Notes: generated by a model from the letters alone, not told the origin. A stretch of DNA of 16,012 nucleotides from JBKDZL01 sp047971145 (GCA_047971145.1 JBKDZL010000049.1:1-16012), one strand, 5' to 3'; shown: positions 7,595 through 16,010, counted from the first letter of the stretch. Numbers and translations are program-made.

Positions 7595-10513
7595 TTAATT
7601 CTCCGCTACATTTTCTAAAGCATCAGTCAGCTTGATTTTAAGCAGTTTACTTATACCATCATTTTGCATAGTAATTCCCAACAAACTATCACATTGACTC
7701 ATAGTTGCTGATCTATGAGTAATAACGACAAACTGAGTTTTACCTTTAAGTTTTCTTAAATATCTTGCAAATCTTTCATTATTAGCAATATCTAAAGCTG
7801 TTTCTGCCTCATCTAAAATACAAATCGGTAATTGTTTCATTTGTAAAATCGAAAATAAAACTGATAATGCAATTAAACTTTTCTCACCACCTGAGAATTG
7901 ACGATTATTACCTACAGCTTTTCCTGGAGGCTGTACATCAATATCAATTCCAGTATTTAGTAAATCATCTGCATCCTCTAAAACTAATTTAGCATGACCA
8001 CCACCAAATAATTCTTTAAAAACATCAGGTAAAATTTTATTCAACTTATTGAAGGTTGTGAAAAACTCTTCTTTCATTACACTATCCATTTCTTCAATAA
8101 TTCCTAATAACTGATTACGAGAGCTGACAAGTTCTTTTAATTGTTTTTCTAAAAATTCATAGCGCTCTGAAACTTCAGCAAACTGTTCTGGAGCATCTAA
8201 ATTAACATTTCCTAAAGCTTGTACTTCAGATCTTAATAATAAGGCTCTATCCTTAGCATTCTGATTTACTTCCACAGCCGACTCTAAAGCTTTTTCATAA
8301 GTTATTTGATAATCTCTAGCTAGGCGTTGTAATAAATCATCAATATGTGTCTCTGCTCTTACAAGTTCTAATTTCAGATTATTAACTCTATTAGATTCCT
8401 CATTAAGCTCACTTCTTAATTTACGCATTTGAACTTCTTTTTGTTCAATTTCTTTTTCTAATTTAATACGATTTTCTCTATCACTACTCAATTGGGTACT
8501 TAATTGATCTTTTTCTTGATATAACTCATTCAAACGATTGATAACTTGTTTTTCTGTATCATCTAAGGCCTGAGCATTATGCTCAATATCACTAGCAGAA
8601 ATATCATATTCCAATTTTTGTAATTTTGCAGCTTTGGCATCTACAACTGGCTCTAGCTGCACTAAATTAAATTTTATCTCTAAGTATTCAGAATCAGTAG
8701 TGTTGAGATCTTTTTTTAGTTTATATAAGTTCTCATCTAAAGTTGCTAATTCACTCTTAGCTTTGGATAAGGACTCTTCAATTTTATTCTTCTGTCCAGC
8801 TAATTGCATAATTGAAGCTTGATTTCGAGCTCTACCACCACTCATTGATCCACCCTTATGAATGACCTCCCCATCTAAAGTAACAAATTTATAATTGAAA
8901 TGTAAAAGTCTTGCTAAGTCATTAGCATTTTTTAAATTATCAACTACAATAGTATTAGCCAACAAAGCCTCAACTAAAATATCTAGATTTTTATCAATAT
9001 CAACAAAATCAGCACCAACACCTAAATAACCAGCACTAGCCTCACAAATAGTATAAGTATCATCGCTTAAATAACGCTCTTTCAAAACTGTTAAAGGTAA
9101 AAAAGTAGCTCTACCACTAGCATTTTTCTTTAAAAAATTAATAGCACTTCTTGCGGCATTTTCATCAGTTGTTACTACATTAAATAAACTACCACCAAGG
9201 GCAACCTCAACTGCTGCCTCATAAGAATTATGAGGCTTTATTAAATCTGCAACCACACCTTTTATTCCTGAGAGAGCTCTATTATCCATGATAGCTTTAA
9301 CACCATGCTGACTTCCAAAAGGATTAGCTTCTAATTGAACTAAATGATTAAATTGATTTTCCAATCTTCTAATGTTTTCATATTTTTGACTGCGAGTAAG
9401 TTCTAATTCCGAAATTTTTTCTTTATATTGACTAGTTTTCTTCAAAAGTAATTCACTATTAATTTGATACTTATCTAATCTTTCTTTACGATTTTGATAT
9501 TCTAATTTTACTTCTTCATAGTCATATAGCATTTTTTGATATTGACTTTTAGAATCATCAGTTACTAAACTACCATTTCTTTTAGTTTCTAACTCGCTTT
9601 TTTGGGCTTCATGTAATTGAATATCTTGGACTATATGCAAAATCTTTTGGGAATTGTTGTGAATATTATCATCTAATACCTTAAGATTTTGTTTCTCATT
9701 AAAACAAAAATTCTCAGCAACACTAACCGCTGCTTCCTTAGCAGCCACATTGCTTTCAAATTCAAATACCTTATCTTTATGGATAGTAATATCGCTAGTA
9801 ATTCTATTAATTTCACTAACTAAAACCGAAACTTCAATCTCTTGTAGCTCACTCATTTTCTCTAAATATTTTTCAGCTTTTTTAGCTTGTCTTTTTAAGG
9901 GATTGTATTGCTTCTCTAGCTCCATAACAATATCTTCTAGTCGCAATAAATTATCTTGAGTTCGTTGTAATTTATTTAAAGTTTCATTTTTTCTTTTTTT
10001 GTATTTGGCAACTCCTGCCGCCTCTTCGAAAAAACTACGTCTTTCCTCAGGTTTCGCCTCAGCAAAATCAGTAACATTACCCTGAGAAATAATCGATAAA
10101 GAATCTTTACCAATCCCTAAGTCTAATACTAAATTATGGATATCTTTTAAACGACAAGGACTCTGGTTAATACAATATTCATTTTCATTATCTATCTTAT
10201 TAATCTTGCGAGAAAATTCTATTTCTTCAAAAGGTAAATCAAAGCTTTTGTCAGTATTATCAAAAACTAATTTTACTTCAGCAAAATTAACACCTTTTCT
10301 TGAAGCACTACCAGAAAAAATCACATCGCTCATATGTGATCCTCTTAAAGATTTAGCCGATTGTTCCCCTAAAACCCATCTTACTGCATCAGAAATGTTC
10401 GATTTGCCACAGCCATTGGGTCCGACTACACCTATAATATCATCTTCTAAGTTTATTACCGTCTTATCAGCAAACGATTTAAACCCACTAATTTCAATTT
10501 TCTTAAGAAACAT
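7595..10513 (-). CDS. smc: Chromosome partition/condensation ATPase SMC, short-armed form
   Basis: Core ATPase of the SMC-ScpAB condensin, which organises and segregates the chromosome. The N-terminal head has Walker A GPNGCGKS (31-38), VLGEQSAKSLRG (47-58) and the Q-loop ISQGN (142-146). The first coiled coil runs about 170-400, and the hinge about 400-565 ends in HKGGSMSGGRARN. The second coiled coil runs about 565-795. The C-terminal head has signature FSGGEKS (873-879), Walker B ICILDEAETALD with D901/E902, and the H-loop ITHR (931-934). At 972 aa it is about 200 residues shorter than Bacillus SMC (about 1186). The loss is roughly equal in both arms, as in Mycoplasma SMC (about 980 aa). 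Head and hinge are intact, so I take it as functional. It has its own putative promoter and GGAG near the ATG. The partners scpA and scpB are not in the window. Confidence 0.97.
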   Translation of the reverse strand: MFLKKIEISGFKSFADKTVINLEDDIIGVVGPNGCGKSNISDAVRWVLGEQSAKSLRGSHMSDVIFSGSASRKGVNFAEVKLVFDNTDKSFDLPFEEIEFSRKINKIDNENEYCINQSPCRLKDIHNLVLDLGIGKDSLSIISQGNVTDFAEAKPEERRSFFEEAAGVAKYKKRKNETLNKLQRTQDNLLRLEDIVMELEKQYNPLKRQAKKAEKYLEKMSELQEIEVSVLVSEINRITSDITIHKDKVFEFESNVAAKEAAVSVAENFCFNEKQNLKVLDDNIHNNSQKILHIVQDIQLHEAQKSELETKRNGSLVTDDSKSQYQKMLYDYEEVKLEYQNRKERLDKYQINSELLLKKTSQYKEKISELELTRSQKYENIRRLENQFNHLVQLEANPFGSQHGVKAIMDNRALSGIKGVVADLIKPHNSYEAAVEVALGGSLFNVVTTDENAARSAINFLKKNASGRATFLPLTVLKERYLSDDTYTICEASAGYLGVGADFVDIDKNLDILVEALLANTIVVDNLKNANDLARLLHFNYKFVTLDGEVIHKGGSMSGGRARNQASIMQLAGQKNKIEESLSKAKSELATLDENLYKLKKDLNTTDSEYLEIKFNLVQLEPVVDAKAAKLQKLEYDISASDIEHNAQALDDTEKQVINRLNELYQEKDQLSTQLSSDRENRIKLEKEIEQKEVQMRKLRSELNEESNRVNNLKLELVRAETHIDDLLQRLARDYQITYEKALESAVEVNQNAKDRALLLRSEVQALGNVNLDAPEQFAEVSERYEFLEKQLKELVSSRNQLLGIIEEMDSVMKEEFFTTFNKLNKILPDVFKELFGGGHAKLVLEDADDLLNTGIDIDVQPPGKAVGNNRQFSGGEKSLIALSVLFSILQMKQLPICILDEAETALDIANNERFARYLRKLKGKTQFVVITHRSATMSQCDSLLGITMQNDGISKLLKIKLTDALENVAEN

Positions 10514-10531
10514 ATTTCTCCATATCTAATT

Positions 10532-10560
10532 ATTATACACTAATTTTCAATTTAAAAGAA
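10532..10560 (-). promoter_or_regulatory. Putative promoter of the smc-ftsY-ylxM-ackA-nrnA unit
   Basis: The 38-nt gap between the COG2426 gene and smc is one of only two gaps longer than two bases between neighbouring genes in the window. It holds a perfect TATAAT on the minus strand at 10537-10532. The predicted start is about 10525, giving a 12-nt leader that contains GGAG before the smc ATG. The -35 region (about 10560-10555, TTCTTT) is weak. There is no terminator in the gap, so read-through from the upstream unit is likely as well. Confidence 0.5.
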
Positions 10561-11052
10561 TAGCCCTTTTACTAACAATGATCCACTCAACATAATAATT
10601 CCTGCCAATAAAATACCTAAAGTCGCAGCTAGTAAAGATTTCTGTTTATTCATATCTAAGAGCGCAGCAATTAATGATCCAGTCCAAGCACCAGTTCCGG
10701 GCATTGGTATAGCCACAAATAACAATAAACCCCAAAATTCATATTTCTCAATTTTATCTTTTTTCATATCAGCTTTCGCTTCTAAATTTTCAACAATGCC
10801 TTTAAAGATTTTAAATTCTTTCAAATAATTAAAGATTGGAGTAATTAACCAGATAATAAAAGGAACCGGCAATAAATTTCCCAAAAAACAAATAATTAAA
10901 GCATAGATAGGATTTAAACCCAAGGCAATTGCCACAGGTAATCCTCCTCTAAGCTCAATCAATGGTAACATGGAAATACTAAAGGATAAAAGTTCTCGAC
11001 CATATGGTAAATCCAACATCCATCGGAATGATTCCATCACAAATTCAATCAT
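10552..11052 (-). CDS. COG2426-family membrane protein (annotated as putative small multidrug export protein)
   Basis: Integral membrane protein of 166 aa, matching the family named Sm_multidrug_ex (PF06695/COG2426). Direct evidence for drug export by this family is, to my knowledge, thin, so I would not assume that function. Hydrophobic segments lie at about 20-45, 48-72, 106-130 and 138-162. The conserved ELRGGLPVAI (about 33-42), with a charged Glu-Arg pair inside a hydrophobic region, and PMPGTGAWTGS (about 116-126) between membrane segments are the family hallmarks. A polar loop rich in Lys and Glu separates the two halves. The ATG overlaps the rseP stop as TAATG and only a weak AGGA lies ten bases upstream, pointing to translational coupling with rseP. 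It is the last gene of the pyrH unit. Confidence 0.88.
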   Translation of the reverse strand: MIEFVMESFRWMLDLPYGRELLSFSISMLPLIELRGGLPVAIALGLNPIYALIICFLGNLLPVPFIIWLITPIFNYLKEFKIFKGIVENLEAKADMKKDKIEKYEFWGLLLFVAIPMPGTGAWTGSLIAALLDMNKQKSLLAATLGILLAGIIMLSGSLLVKGLFF

Positions 11053-12110
11053 TAGCTAAATATCCTACTCAAATCATTAAAAGTGGTAAAAACCAATAAA
11101 GCAATAATCAAAACAACCGATGCCATCATAGCAGCATTAATAACTTTCTCACTTAAAGGCTTATTGATAATAGCTTCGATAGTTAAAATCACTACTCTTC
11201 CTCCATCAAAAATAGGAATGGGTAAAGCATTAAAGATTCCCACATTCAAAGATATTAAAGCAATAAATTGTAAAAAGGTAGCAACACCATAACTGGCAGC
11301 CTGCGAGGTCACTTGATAAATACCAATAGGACCAGACAAATTTTCTAAGCCTCTACCACTAAACAGCATTCCAAAGACCAGAAAAATATCTTTAAAACTA
11401 TCTACAAAAACATTAACACCAGCATTAATTGACTCTGAAAAACTTAAATTTCGATAAGTAACATCAGGGTTAGATATTCCAAAGAAATATTTATTGTCGG
11501 TTTCAATTAATTGAGGTGTAATAGGGATTTCTAATCTCTCATTAGCTCTATCAACCGTGAAAATAATAGTATCATTATCAGAATAAAGACTTAAGAATCT
11601 AGTAATATCATAAAAATCACTAGGCTCAACTACATCACCATTAACACTCTCAAGTTTTACTATTTCATCACCTGCTTGTAAGCCGGCTAAAGCGGCTGGT
11701 GAATTTTCAACCACAACTCTAATGGTAGCCTCAGGTGAGATAACTTCGATCGGATTAGCGATACTAACTCCAATTAATAAAACTAAAGCTAATGCAAAAT
11801 TCATGATAATGCCACCTAACATAATAATAATTCTTTTAAATCTATTAATGCCTGTTAGATAGCGAGTAACATCAACACCAGCAATTGATTCTTGATTTTC
11901 CTCACCTAACATACTAACAAAACCTCCAAAAGGAATAATCCTTAAAGAGTACTTAGTTTCTTTTCCTTGATATTTTAGTAAAGTCGGACCAAAGCCTAAG
12001 GAAAACTCTATAACATAAACTCCAAAAAACTTAGCACAGATAAAATGACCCAACTCATGGACAAGTATTATTACACTTAAAACTAGAATAAACAATAATA
12101 TATCAAACAT
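11052..12110 (-). CDS. rseP: Site-2 intramembrane zinc metalloprotease RseP/RasP
   Basis: Membrane protease that cleaves substrates within the bilayer. In Bacillus the homologue RasP processes anti-sigma factors, FtsL and remnant signal peptides. The 352-aa protein has the zinc-binding HELGH motif at 18-22 in the first membrane helix. A second membrane segment follows at about 95-118. A PDZ domain spans about 130-205, with AGLQAGDEIVKL at its core. The C-terminal membrane segments carry NALPIPIFDGGR (304-315), in which D312 is the third zinc ligand; NLLPIPALDGG is the more usual wording. A final hydrophobic helix lies at about 328-343. A good GGAGGT site inside the end of dxr, six bases before the ATG, supports the start. 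Its stop overlaps the next ATG. Confidence 0.96.
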   Translation of the reverse strand: MFDILLFILVLSVIILVHELGHFICAKFFGVYVIEFSLGFGPTLLKYQGKETKYSLRIIPFGGFVSMLGEENQESIAGVDVTRYLTGINRFKRIIIMLGGIIMNFALALVLLIGVSIANPIEVISPEATIRVVVENSPAALAGLQAGDEIVKLESVNGDVVEPSDFYDITRFLSLYSDNDTIIFTVDRANERLEIPITPQLIETDNKYFFGISNPDVTYRNLSFSESINAGVNVFVDSFKDIFLVFGMLFSGRGLENLSGPIGIYQVTSQAASYGVATFLQFIALISLNVGIFNALPIPIFDGGRVVILTIEAIINKPLSEKVINAAMMASVVLIIALLVFTTFNDLSRIFS

Positions 12111-12112
12111 CT

Positions 12113-13252
12113 TTATACCTCCGTAAATATTTTAACATAACTTCTAACTTTTGCATTTAACTCTAAAATTTCCTTTAATGTAACAGCTTGATAATTTTTA
12201 AACTGTTTAATTGCCATAAAGACTAATTCTTCTATTTTGAGAAAACTTATTTTCTCTGACAAAAAAGCTGAAACCGCAACTTCATTTGCAGCATTAATAA
12301 CACAACCCAACGCATCACCACTCTCAATTACTTGATAAGCTAAAGCAATAAAGGGAAAACGCTCCTCATCAACAACTTTAAAATTTAAATCAGTTAAAGT
12401 CAACTCTTTGGTATTACTAATACTTAAGTGTCGAGGATAAGTCAGGGCAAACTGTATCGGTATACGCATATCTGCACAGCCTAATTGAGCCAATGTCGAA
12501 TCATCATTGAGAGTTACTAGTGAGTGAACAATCGATTGTGGATGAATTAAAACCTTAATATCAGAGCCAGCAACATCAAATAAATGATAAGCTTCGATTA
12601 CTTCAAAAGCTTTATTCATCAAAGTAGCAGAATCAATAGTAATTTTTGCGCCCATTGTCCAATTAGGGTGTTTTAGCGCATCGCTAACTTTAACACTAGC
12701 TAATTCAGAGCGTTTTTTATCACGAAATGATCCACCACTTGCAGTTAATATTAATTTCTTAATATCTTTATTATTACAGCCAATTAAACATTGAAAAATA
12801 GCGGAGTGCTCAGAATCAACAGGTATTAAATTAGCACTACTTTTAGCTAAATGACTTTTAACAATATTACCAGCAGCAACTAAAGTTTCCTTATTGGCTA
12901 AGGCCACATCTTTATTATTATCTAGAGCTCTTAGAGTTGGCAATACTCCAACAAATCCCACTAAAGCATTAACAAGTAAATCATAATCATTTTTATTAGC
13001 TAACTCACTCAAACCATCATCGCCATAATACCAAATTATATTTGGATATTCTTGCTTCAAAAGCTCATAATCTTCTACAGCAGCAACACAAACATACTTA
13101 AGCCTTGAATCGACTAATAATTTCTTTAAAAAATCAATATTTTGACCAACACTGACACCCACAACCTCAAATAACTCAGGATGATCATTGGTAATTTGTA
13201 GTGTTTGTTGGCCAATTGAACCACTGGCACCTAATATAATAAGTCTCTTCAT
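12113..13252 (-). CDS. dxr: 1-deoxy-D-xylulose 5-phosphate reductoisomerase
   Basis: Cytoplasmic enzyme that converts DXP to 2-C-methyl-D-erythritol 4-phosphate with NADPH, the first committed step of the MEP pathway to IPP and DMAPP. It is full length at 379 aa. The N-terminal Rossmann motif is GASGSIG (8-14). Metal ligands D146 and E148 sit in PVDSEHSAIFQ and E217 in NKAFEVIEA. The flexible loop HPNWTMG (195-201) and the conserved IHPQSIVHS (246-254) are present. Its product chain feeds UppS, encoded two genes upstream. The ATG overlaps the cdsA stop (TAATG) and the nearest purine-rich stretch, AGGAATGG, is too far for normal initiation, suggesting coupling. The presence of dxr shows that this organism makes isoprenoids by the MEP rather than the mevalonate route. 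Confidence 0.98.
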   Translation of the reverse strand: MKRLIILGASGSIGQQTLQITNDHPELFEVVGVSVGQNIDFLKKLLVDSRLKYVCVAAVEDYELLKQEYPNIIWYYGDDGLSELANKNDYDLLVNALVGFVGVLPTLRALDNNKDVALANKETLVAAGNIVKSHLAKSSANLIPVDSEHSAIFQCLIGCNNKDIKKLILTASGGSFRDKKRSELASVKVSDALKHPNWTMGAKITIDSATLMNKAFEVIEAYHLFDVAGSDIKVLIHPQSIVHSLVTLNDDSTLAQLGCADMRIPIQFALTYPRHLSISNTKELTLTDLNFKVVDEERFPFIALAYQVIESGDALGCVINAANEVAVSAFLSEKISFLKIEELVFMAIKQFKNYQAVTLKEILELNAKVRSYVKIFTEV

Positions 13253-14037
13253 TAAAGCAGTACCATTCCTACAATATTAATCAAAAAATTTACAAACATA
13301 AATGTAAAAATCAAACTATCAATTCGATCCAAAATACCACCATGACCAGGGAATATCTTCCCAAAATCCTTTAAATCATAGTTTCTTTTAATAGCACTAA
13401 AAGCTAAATCGCCAATTTGAGCTACTAATGGTAAAGAAATAGCTAAAATAATTGAAAAAATACTATTCAAATCCGCAAAAAAGATAAATCTACTAATAAG
13501 TAAAAACACAAAGCCACCAATCCAGCCACCAATCGCCCCTTCAACAGTTTTCTTAGGAGAAATCGCCGGTACTAATTTATGTTTACCAAAGTAATAACCA
13601 CCAAAATAAGCACAACTATCAGAAGCATAGGTGGCCACAATCACCAATATAGTTAAAGACAAACTAAAGATTCGTAAATTTCGAATACCATTAACACCAA
13701 GTGAAATAATAATAATTAAACTCATAATTGCCAACAAATCATTAGCTTTATAATCAAAATCTAAAAGTGGAAAAATAAAAGCAACAACATAACCTAAACC
13801 AATATAATATGAAATATTTTTCGGATCACAAAAACACAAAGTCAGCATCATAAAATAAACAAGAAAAGCAGGTCCTCTTTTATGCTTAAATTTTTTAATT
13901 GTAACCACTTCAAAAGCCACTGGTAATAGAGCAATAATAATAAAGATATCAAAAAAAAGGCCACCAATTACCAAAAATGGAATACTTATTATTGCGATGA
14001 TAATTGCAACCAAAATCCTTTGAAGCATTTCCTTCAT
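13252..14037 (-). CDS. cdsA: Phosphatidate cytidylyltransferase (CDP-diglyceride synthase)
   Basis: Multi-pass membrane enzyme that makes CDP-diacylglycerol from phosphatidate and CTP for phospholipid synthesis. The protein has 261 aa with about seven or eight hydrophobic segments. The family signature is complete at about 214-240: SAIKRNYD, then LKDFGKIFPGHGGILDRID, containing the Lys-Asp and Asp-Arg-Ile-Asp elements. Two further conserved pieces, ASDSCAYFGG (138-147) and SPKKTVEG (160-167), are also present. GGAGGA lies eight bases upstream of the ATG at 14037; a second Met is codon 4, but the spacing favours the first. The start overlaps the uppS stop as ATGA. UppS and CdsA are commonly adjacent, joining cell wall carrier and membrane lipid synthesis. 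Confidence 0.96.
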   Translation of the reverse strand: MKEMLQRILVAIIIAIISIPFLVIGGLFFDIFIIIALLPVAFEVVTIKKFKHKRGPAFLVYFMMLTLCFCDPKNISYYIGLGYVVAFIFPLLDFDYKANDLLAIMSLIIIISLGVNGIRNLRIFSLSLTILVIVATYASDSCAYFGGYYFGKHKLVPAISPKKTVEGAIGGWIGGFVFLLISRFIFFADLNSIFSIILAISLPLVAQIGDLAFSAIKRNYDLKDFGKIFPGHGGILDRIDSLIFTFMFVNFLINIVGMVLL

Positions 14038-14732
14038 TGCTTTATTCCTCCAAATCTTCTTTTTCGCATCTCAAATTCTTCTAGACATTGCTTAAATAAC
14101 TCGGGAGTAAAATCCGGCCAACAAACATCTAAAAACATCATTTCAGCATAAGCTAATTGATATAAGAGAAAATTCGAGAGTCTAATTTCACCACTGGTTC
14201 TAATCAGCAAATCAACAATTGGTAAGTTAGAAGTATCTAAGTGCTTTTCAAATAATACTTTAGTTATTGGTAATTTCAAGTTAGCTCTAGCTTCTTTGAC
14301 AACACTATTAGTTGCTCTAATAATTTCATCCTGACTACCATAATTCATCGCAAAACATAAAATCAAACCTGTATTATTTGCGGTTTCTTCAATGGCACTA
14401 TTAATAATTGCGAGAGTGTTTTTTGGTAATTTACTCAAATCGCCAATAGTGGTTACTTTGACATTTTCAATCATTAGCTCTTTAATATACTTGTCAAAAA
14501 AGAGCTTAGGTAATTTCATTAAATAATTTACTTCATTAGCGGATCTACTCCAATTCTCTGTTGAAAAAGCGTACATGGTTAAACAGCTAACATTTAATTT
14601 ATTAGCTATTTTAGTAATTTCTCTAATATTTTCTGAACCTTTTAAATGACCAAAAGTTCTTGGTTTATTTTGAGCTTGAGCCCATCTACCATTACCGTCC
14701 ATAATAATAGCAACATGAATTGGCTTAGACAT
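14034..14732 (-). CDS. uppS: Undecaprenyl diphosphate synthase (cis-prenyltransferase, UppS)
   Basis: Condenses IPP units onto farnesyl diphosphate to make C55-PP, the lipid carrier of peptidoglycan and other wall polymers. It is full length at 232 aa, although it lacks the longer N-terminus seen in some homologues. Motifs: IIMDGNGRWA with the catalytic D12, GHLKG with H29, FSTENW (56-61), LLIRTSGEIRLSNF (176-189) with R178, S180, R184 and S186, E197, and WPDF (205-208), before the C-terminal RRFGG. The gene starts one base after the frr stop. Only a distant GAAGAAG lies upstream, so initiation probably depends on ribosomes finishing frr. It ends with TGA, in ATGA overlap with cdsA, which shows that TGA is read as stop here. 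Confidence 0.97.
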   Translation of the reverse strand: MSKPIHVAIIMDGNGRWAQAQNKPRTFGHLKGSENIREITKIANKLNVSCLTMYAFSTENWSRSANEVNYLMKLPKLFFDKYIKELMIENVKVTTIGDLSKLPKNTLAIINSAIEETANNTGLILCFAMNYGSQDEIIRATNSVVKEARANLKLPITKVLFEKHLDTSNLPIVDLLIRTSGEIRLSNFLLYQLAYAEMMFLDVCWPDFTPELFKQCLEEFEMRKRRFGGIKQ

Positions 14733-14733
14733 A

Positions 14734-15282
14734 CTAAATTTTTGTTACTTCTTCAGATTTTTCTTTAATTAATTCATCAATTTGTTTCGTGAAGCTATCA
14801 GTCAATTTTTGTACATCTTCTAATTGAGCTTTTTCTGCATCCTCAGAAAAGTCTGAAGACTTCTTGATTGCATCATTAGCATCTCTTCTAATATTTCTAA
14901 TTTTAACTTTATTATCTTCGCCAATTTTATGTACTTCTTTCACAATTTCTTTACGTCTATCTTCAGTTAATTTTGGTAAATTAATTCTTAAAACACTGCC
15001 ATCATTAACAACCGGTAGTCCTAAATGAGACTCACCAATAGCCCGCTCCATATCCTTATAAGAAGAAGGATCAAAAGCTTTAATAACTAATTGTGTTCCC
15101 TCTACTACACTAATTTGGGCAATTTGACTTAAAGGAGTTGGAGTTCCATAGTAATCCATTTGAATATCCTCCAGCATCTTAGGATTAGCCCTACCAGTTC
15201 TAATGTGGTTCAACTCATGTAGTAAATGCTCGATTACTCTTTGCATATTTTCTTCGATAATTTTTAAATCAGTATTGCTCAT
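14734..15282 (-). CDS. frr: Ribosome recycling factor
   Basis: Splits post-termination ribosomes together with EF-G. The 182 aa are close to the usual 185. The first helix of the triple-helix bundle leads to HIRTGRANP (26-34). The small domain contains YYGTPTPLSQIAQISV (about 44-59), and the long C-terminal helices carry LTEDRRKEIVK and KIRNIRRDAND, the basic ribosome-binding stretch. A strong AAGGAGG site ends inside the last codons of pyrH (encoding KEA), with the pyrH TAA lying between it and the ATG. This makes it one of the best Shine-Dalgarno sequences in the window, fitting a highly translated gene. Confidence 0.98.
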   Translation of the reverse strand: MSNTDLKIIEENMQRVIEHLLHELNHIRTGRANPKMLEDIQMDYYGTPTPLSQIAQISVVEGTQLVIKAFDPSSYKDMERAIGESHLGLPVVNDGSVLRINLPKLTEDRRKEIVKEVHKIGEDNKVKIRNIRRDANDAIKKSSDFSEDAEKAQLEDVQKLTDSFTKQIDELIKEKSEEVTKI

Positions 15283-15284
15283 AA

Positions 15285-15998
15285 TTAAGCCTCCTTAGTA
15301 ATTAGAGTTCCGATATTTTCTTTGTTTACTGCCTTAATGATTGTATTTTTACCATTAATATCGAAAACTAATAAATCAATGTTATTTTCTTGGCACATAG
15401 AAGCTGCAGTGTGATCTAAAACTTGTAAATTTTTACTAATAACATCAATATAAGATATTTTATCATATTTCACAGCATTTTTGTCAAGGTTTGGATCAGC
15501 AGAGTAAACACCATCAGTACCATTTTTAGCCATCAAAATAATATCAGCAGTTAATTCTGAAGCTCTTAGTGCAGCGGTAGTATCAGTAGAAAAATAAGGA
15601 CTACCAGTTCCCCCAGCAAATACCACAACACGACCCTTCTCTAAATGACGAATTGCCCTTCTGTGAATATATGGTTCGGCAACTTTGTCCATTTGAATGG
15701 CCGATTGTACTCTAGTTTGAACACCAATTTGTTCCAGAGCACCCTGAATTGCTAAAGCATTAATAACAGTTGCTAACATGCCCATATAGTCAGCTTGAGT
15801 TCTATCAATACCAAATTGACTTGCCATCTTACCTCTAATTATATTGCCACCACCCACAACAATTGTGACTTCAACTCCTGCTTGGTGAACCTCTTTTATT
15901 TGTCGACAAAGATTACTCATGACTTCTTGATCATATCCTTTGCCATCTTTACTTTGTAAGGCTTCACCACTTAATTTTAATAAGATTCTTTTATACAT
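15285..15998 (-). CDS. pyrH: UMP kinase
   Basis: Phosphorylates UMP to UDP with ATP in pyrimidine nucleotide synthesis. It belongs to the amino-acid-kinase fold family, is hexameric, and is usually activated by GTP and inhibited by UTP. The 237 aa are full length. Motifs: KLSGEAL (8-14), the nucleotide loop GGGNIIRG (49-56), the UMP-site segment DYMGMLATVINALA, FAGGTGSPYFSTDTTAALRA in the centre, and NGTDGVYSADP in the ATP site. AAGGGG lies six bases upstream of the ATG, at the very edge of the window, supporting the start. The conserved firmicute order predicts rpsB and tsf immediately upstream, outside the window. Two bases separate it from frr. Confidence 0.98.
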   Translation of the reverse strand: MYKRILLKLSGEALQSKDGKGYDQEVMSNLCRQIKEVHQAGVEVTIVVGGGNIIRGKMASQFGIDRTQADYMGMLATVINALAIQGALEQIGVQTRVQSAIQMDKVAEPYIHRRAIRHLEKGRVVVFAGGTGSPYFSTDTTAALRASELTADIILMAKNGTDGVYSADPNLDKNAVKYDKISYIDVISKNLQVLDHTAASMCQENNIDLLVFDINGKNTIIKAVNKENIGTLITKEA

Positions 15999-16004
15999 AT
16001 TTTA

Positions 16005-16010
16005 CCCCTT
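16005..16010 (-). promoter_or_regulatory. Ribosome binding site of pyrH
   Basis: AAGGGG on the minus strand, six bases (TAAAAT) before the pyrH ATG. It is a good Shine-Dalgarno match at standard spacing. The window ends two bases further upstream, so no promoter can be judged. Confidence 0.75.

Noticed and set aside
7343..7618. Plus-strand ORF of 91 codons
   Set aside because: It is antisense to the N-terminus of ftsY and the last codons of smc. Its Leu/Ser-rich sequence is what the complement of a Lys/Glu-rich region gives.
8634..8822. Plus-strand ORF of 62 codons
   Set aside because: Antisense to the second coiled coil of smc, with no conserved motif.
9750..9959. Plus-strand ORF of 69 codons
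   Set aside because: Antisense to the first coiled coil of smc. The Ser/Leu-rich translation mirrors coiled-coil Glu/Lys codons.
10206..10529. Plus-strand ORF of 107 codons
   Set aside because: It is antisense to the well conserved SMC ATPase head, which explains its length, and it matches no family I recognise.
11083..11292. Plus-strand ORF of 69 codons
   Set aside because: Antisense to the conserved C-terminal membrane region of rseP; hydrophobic only as a mirror of it.
14034..14060. Possible use of TGA as Trp (Mycoplasma code), raised by the Mollicutes-like short SMC
   Set aside because: uppS ends at TGA exactly where family members end, after RRFGG, and Trp codons such as that in FSTENW are TGG.
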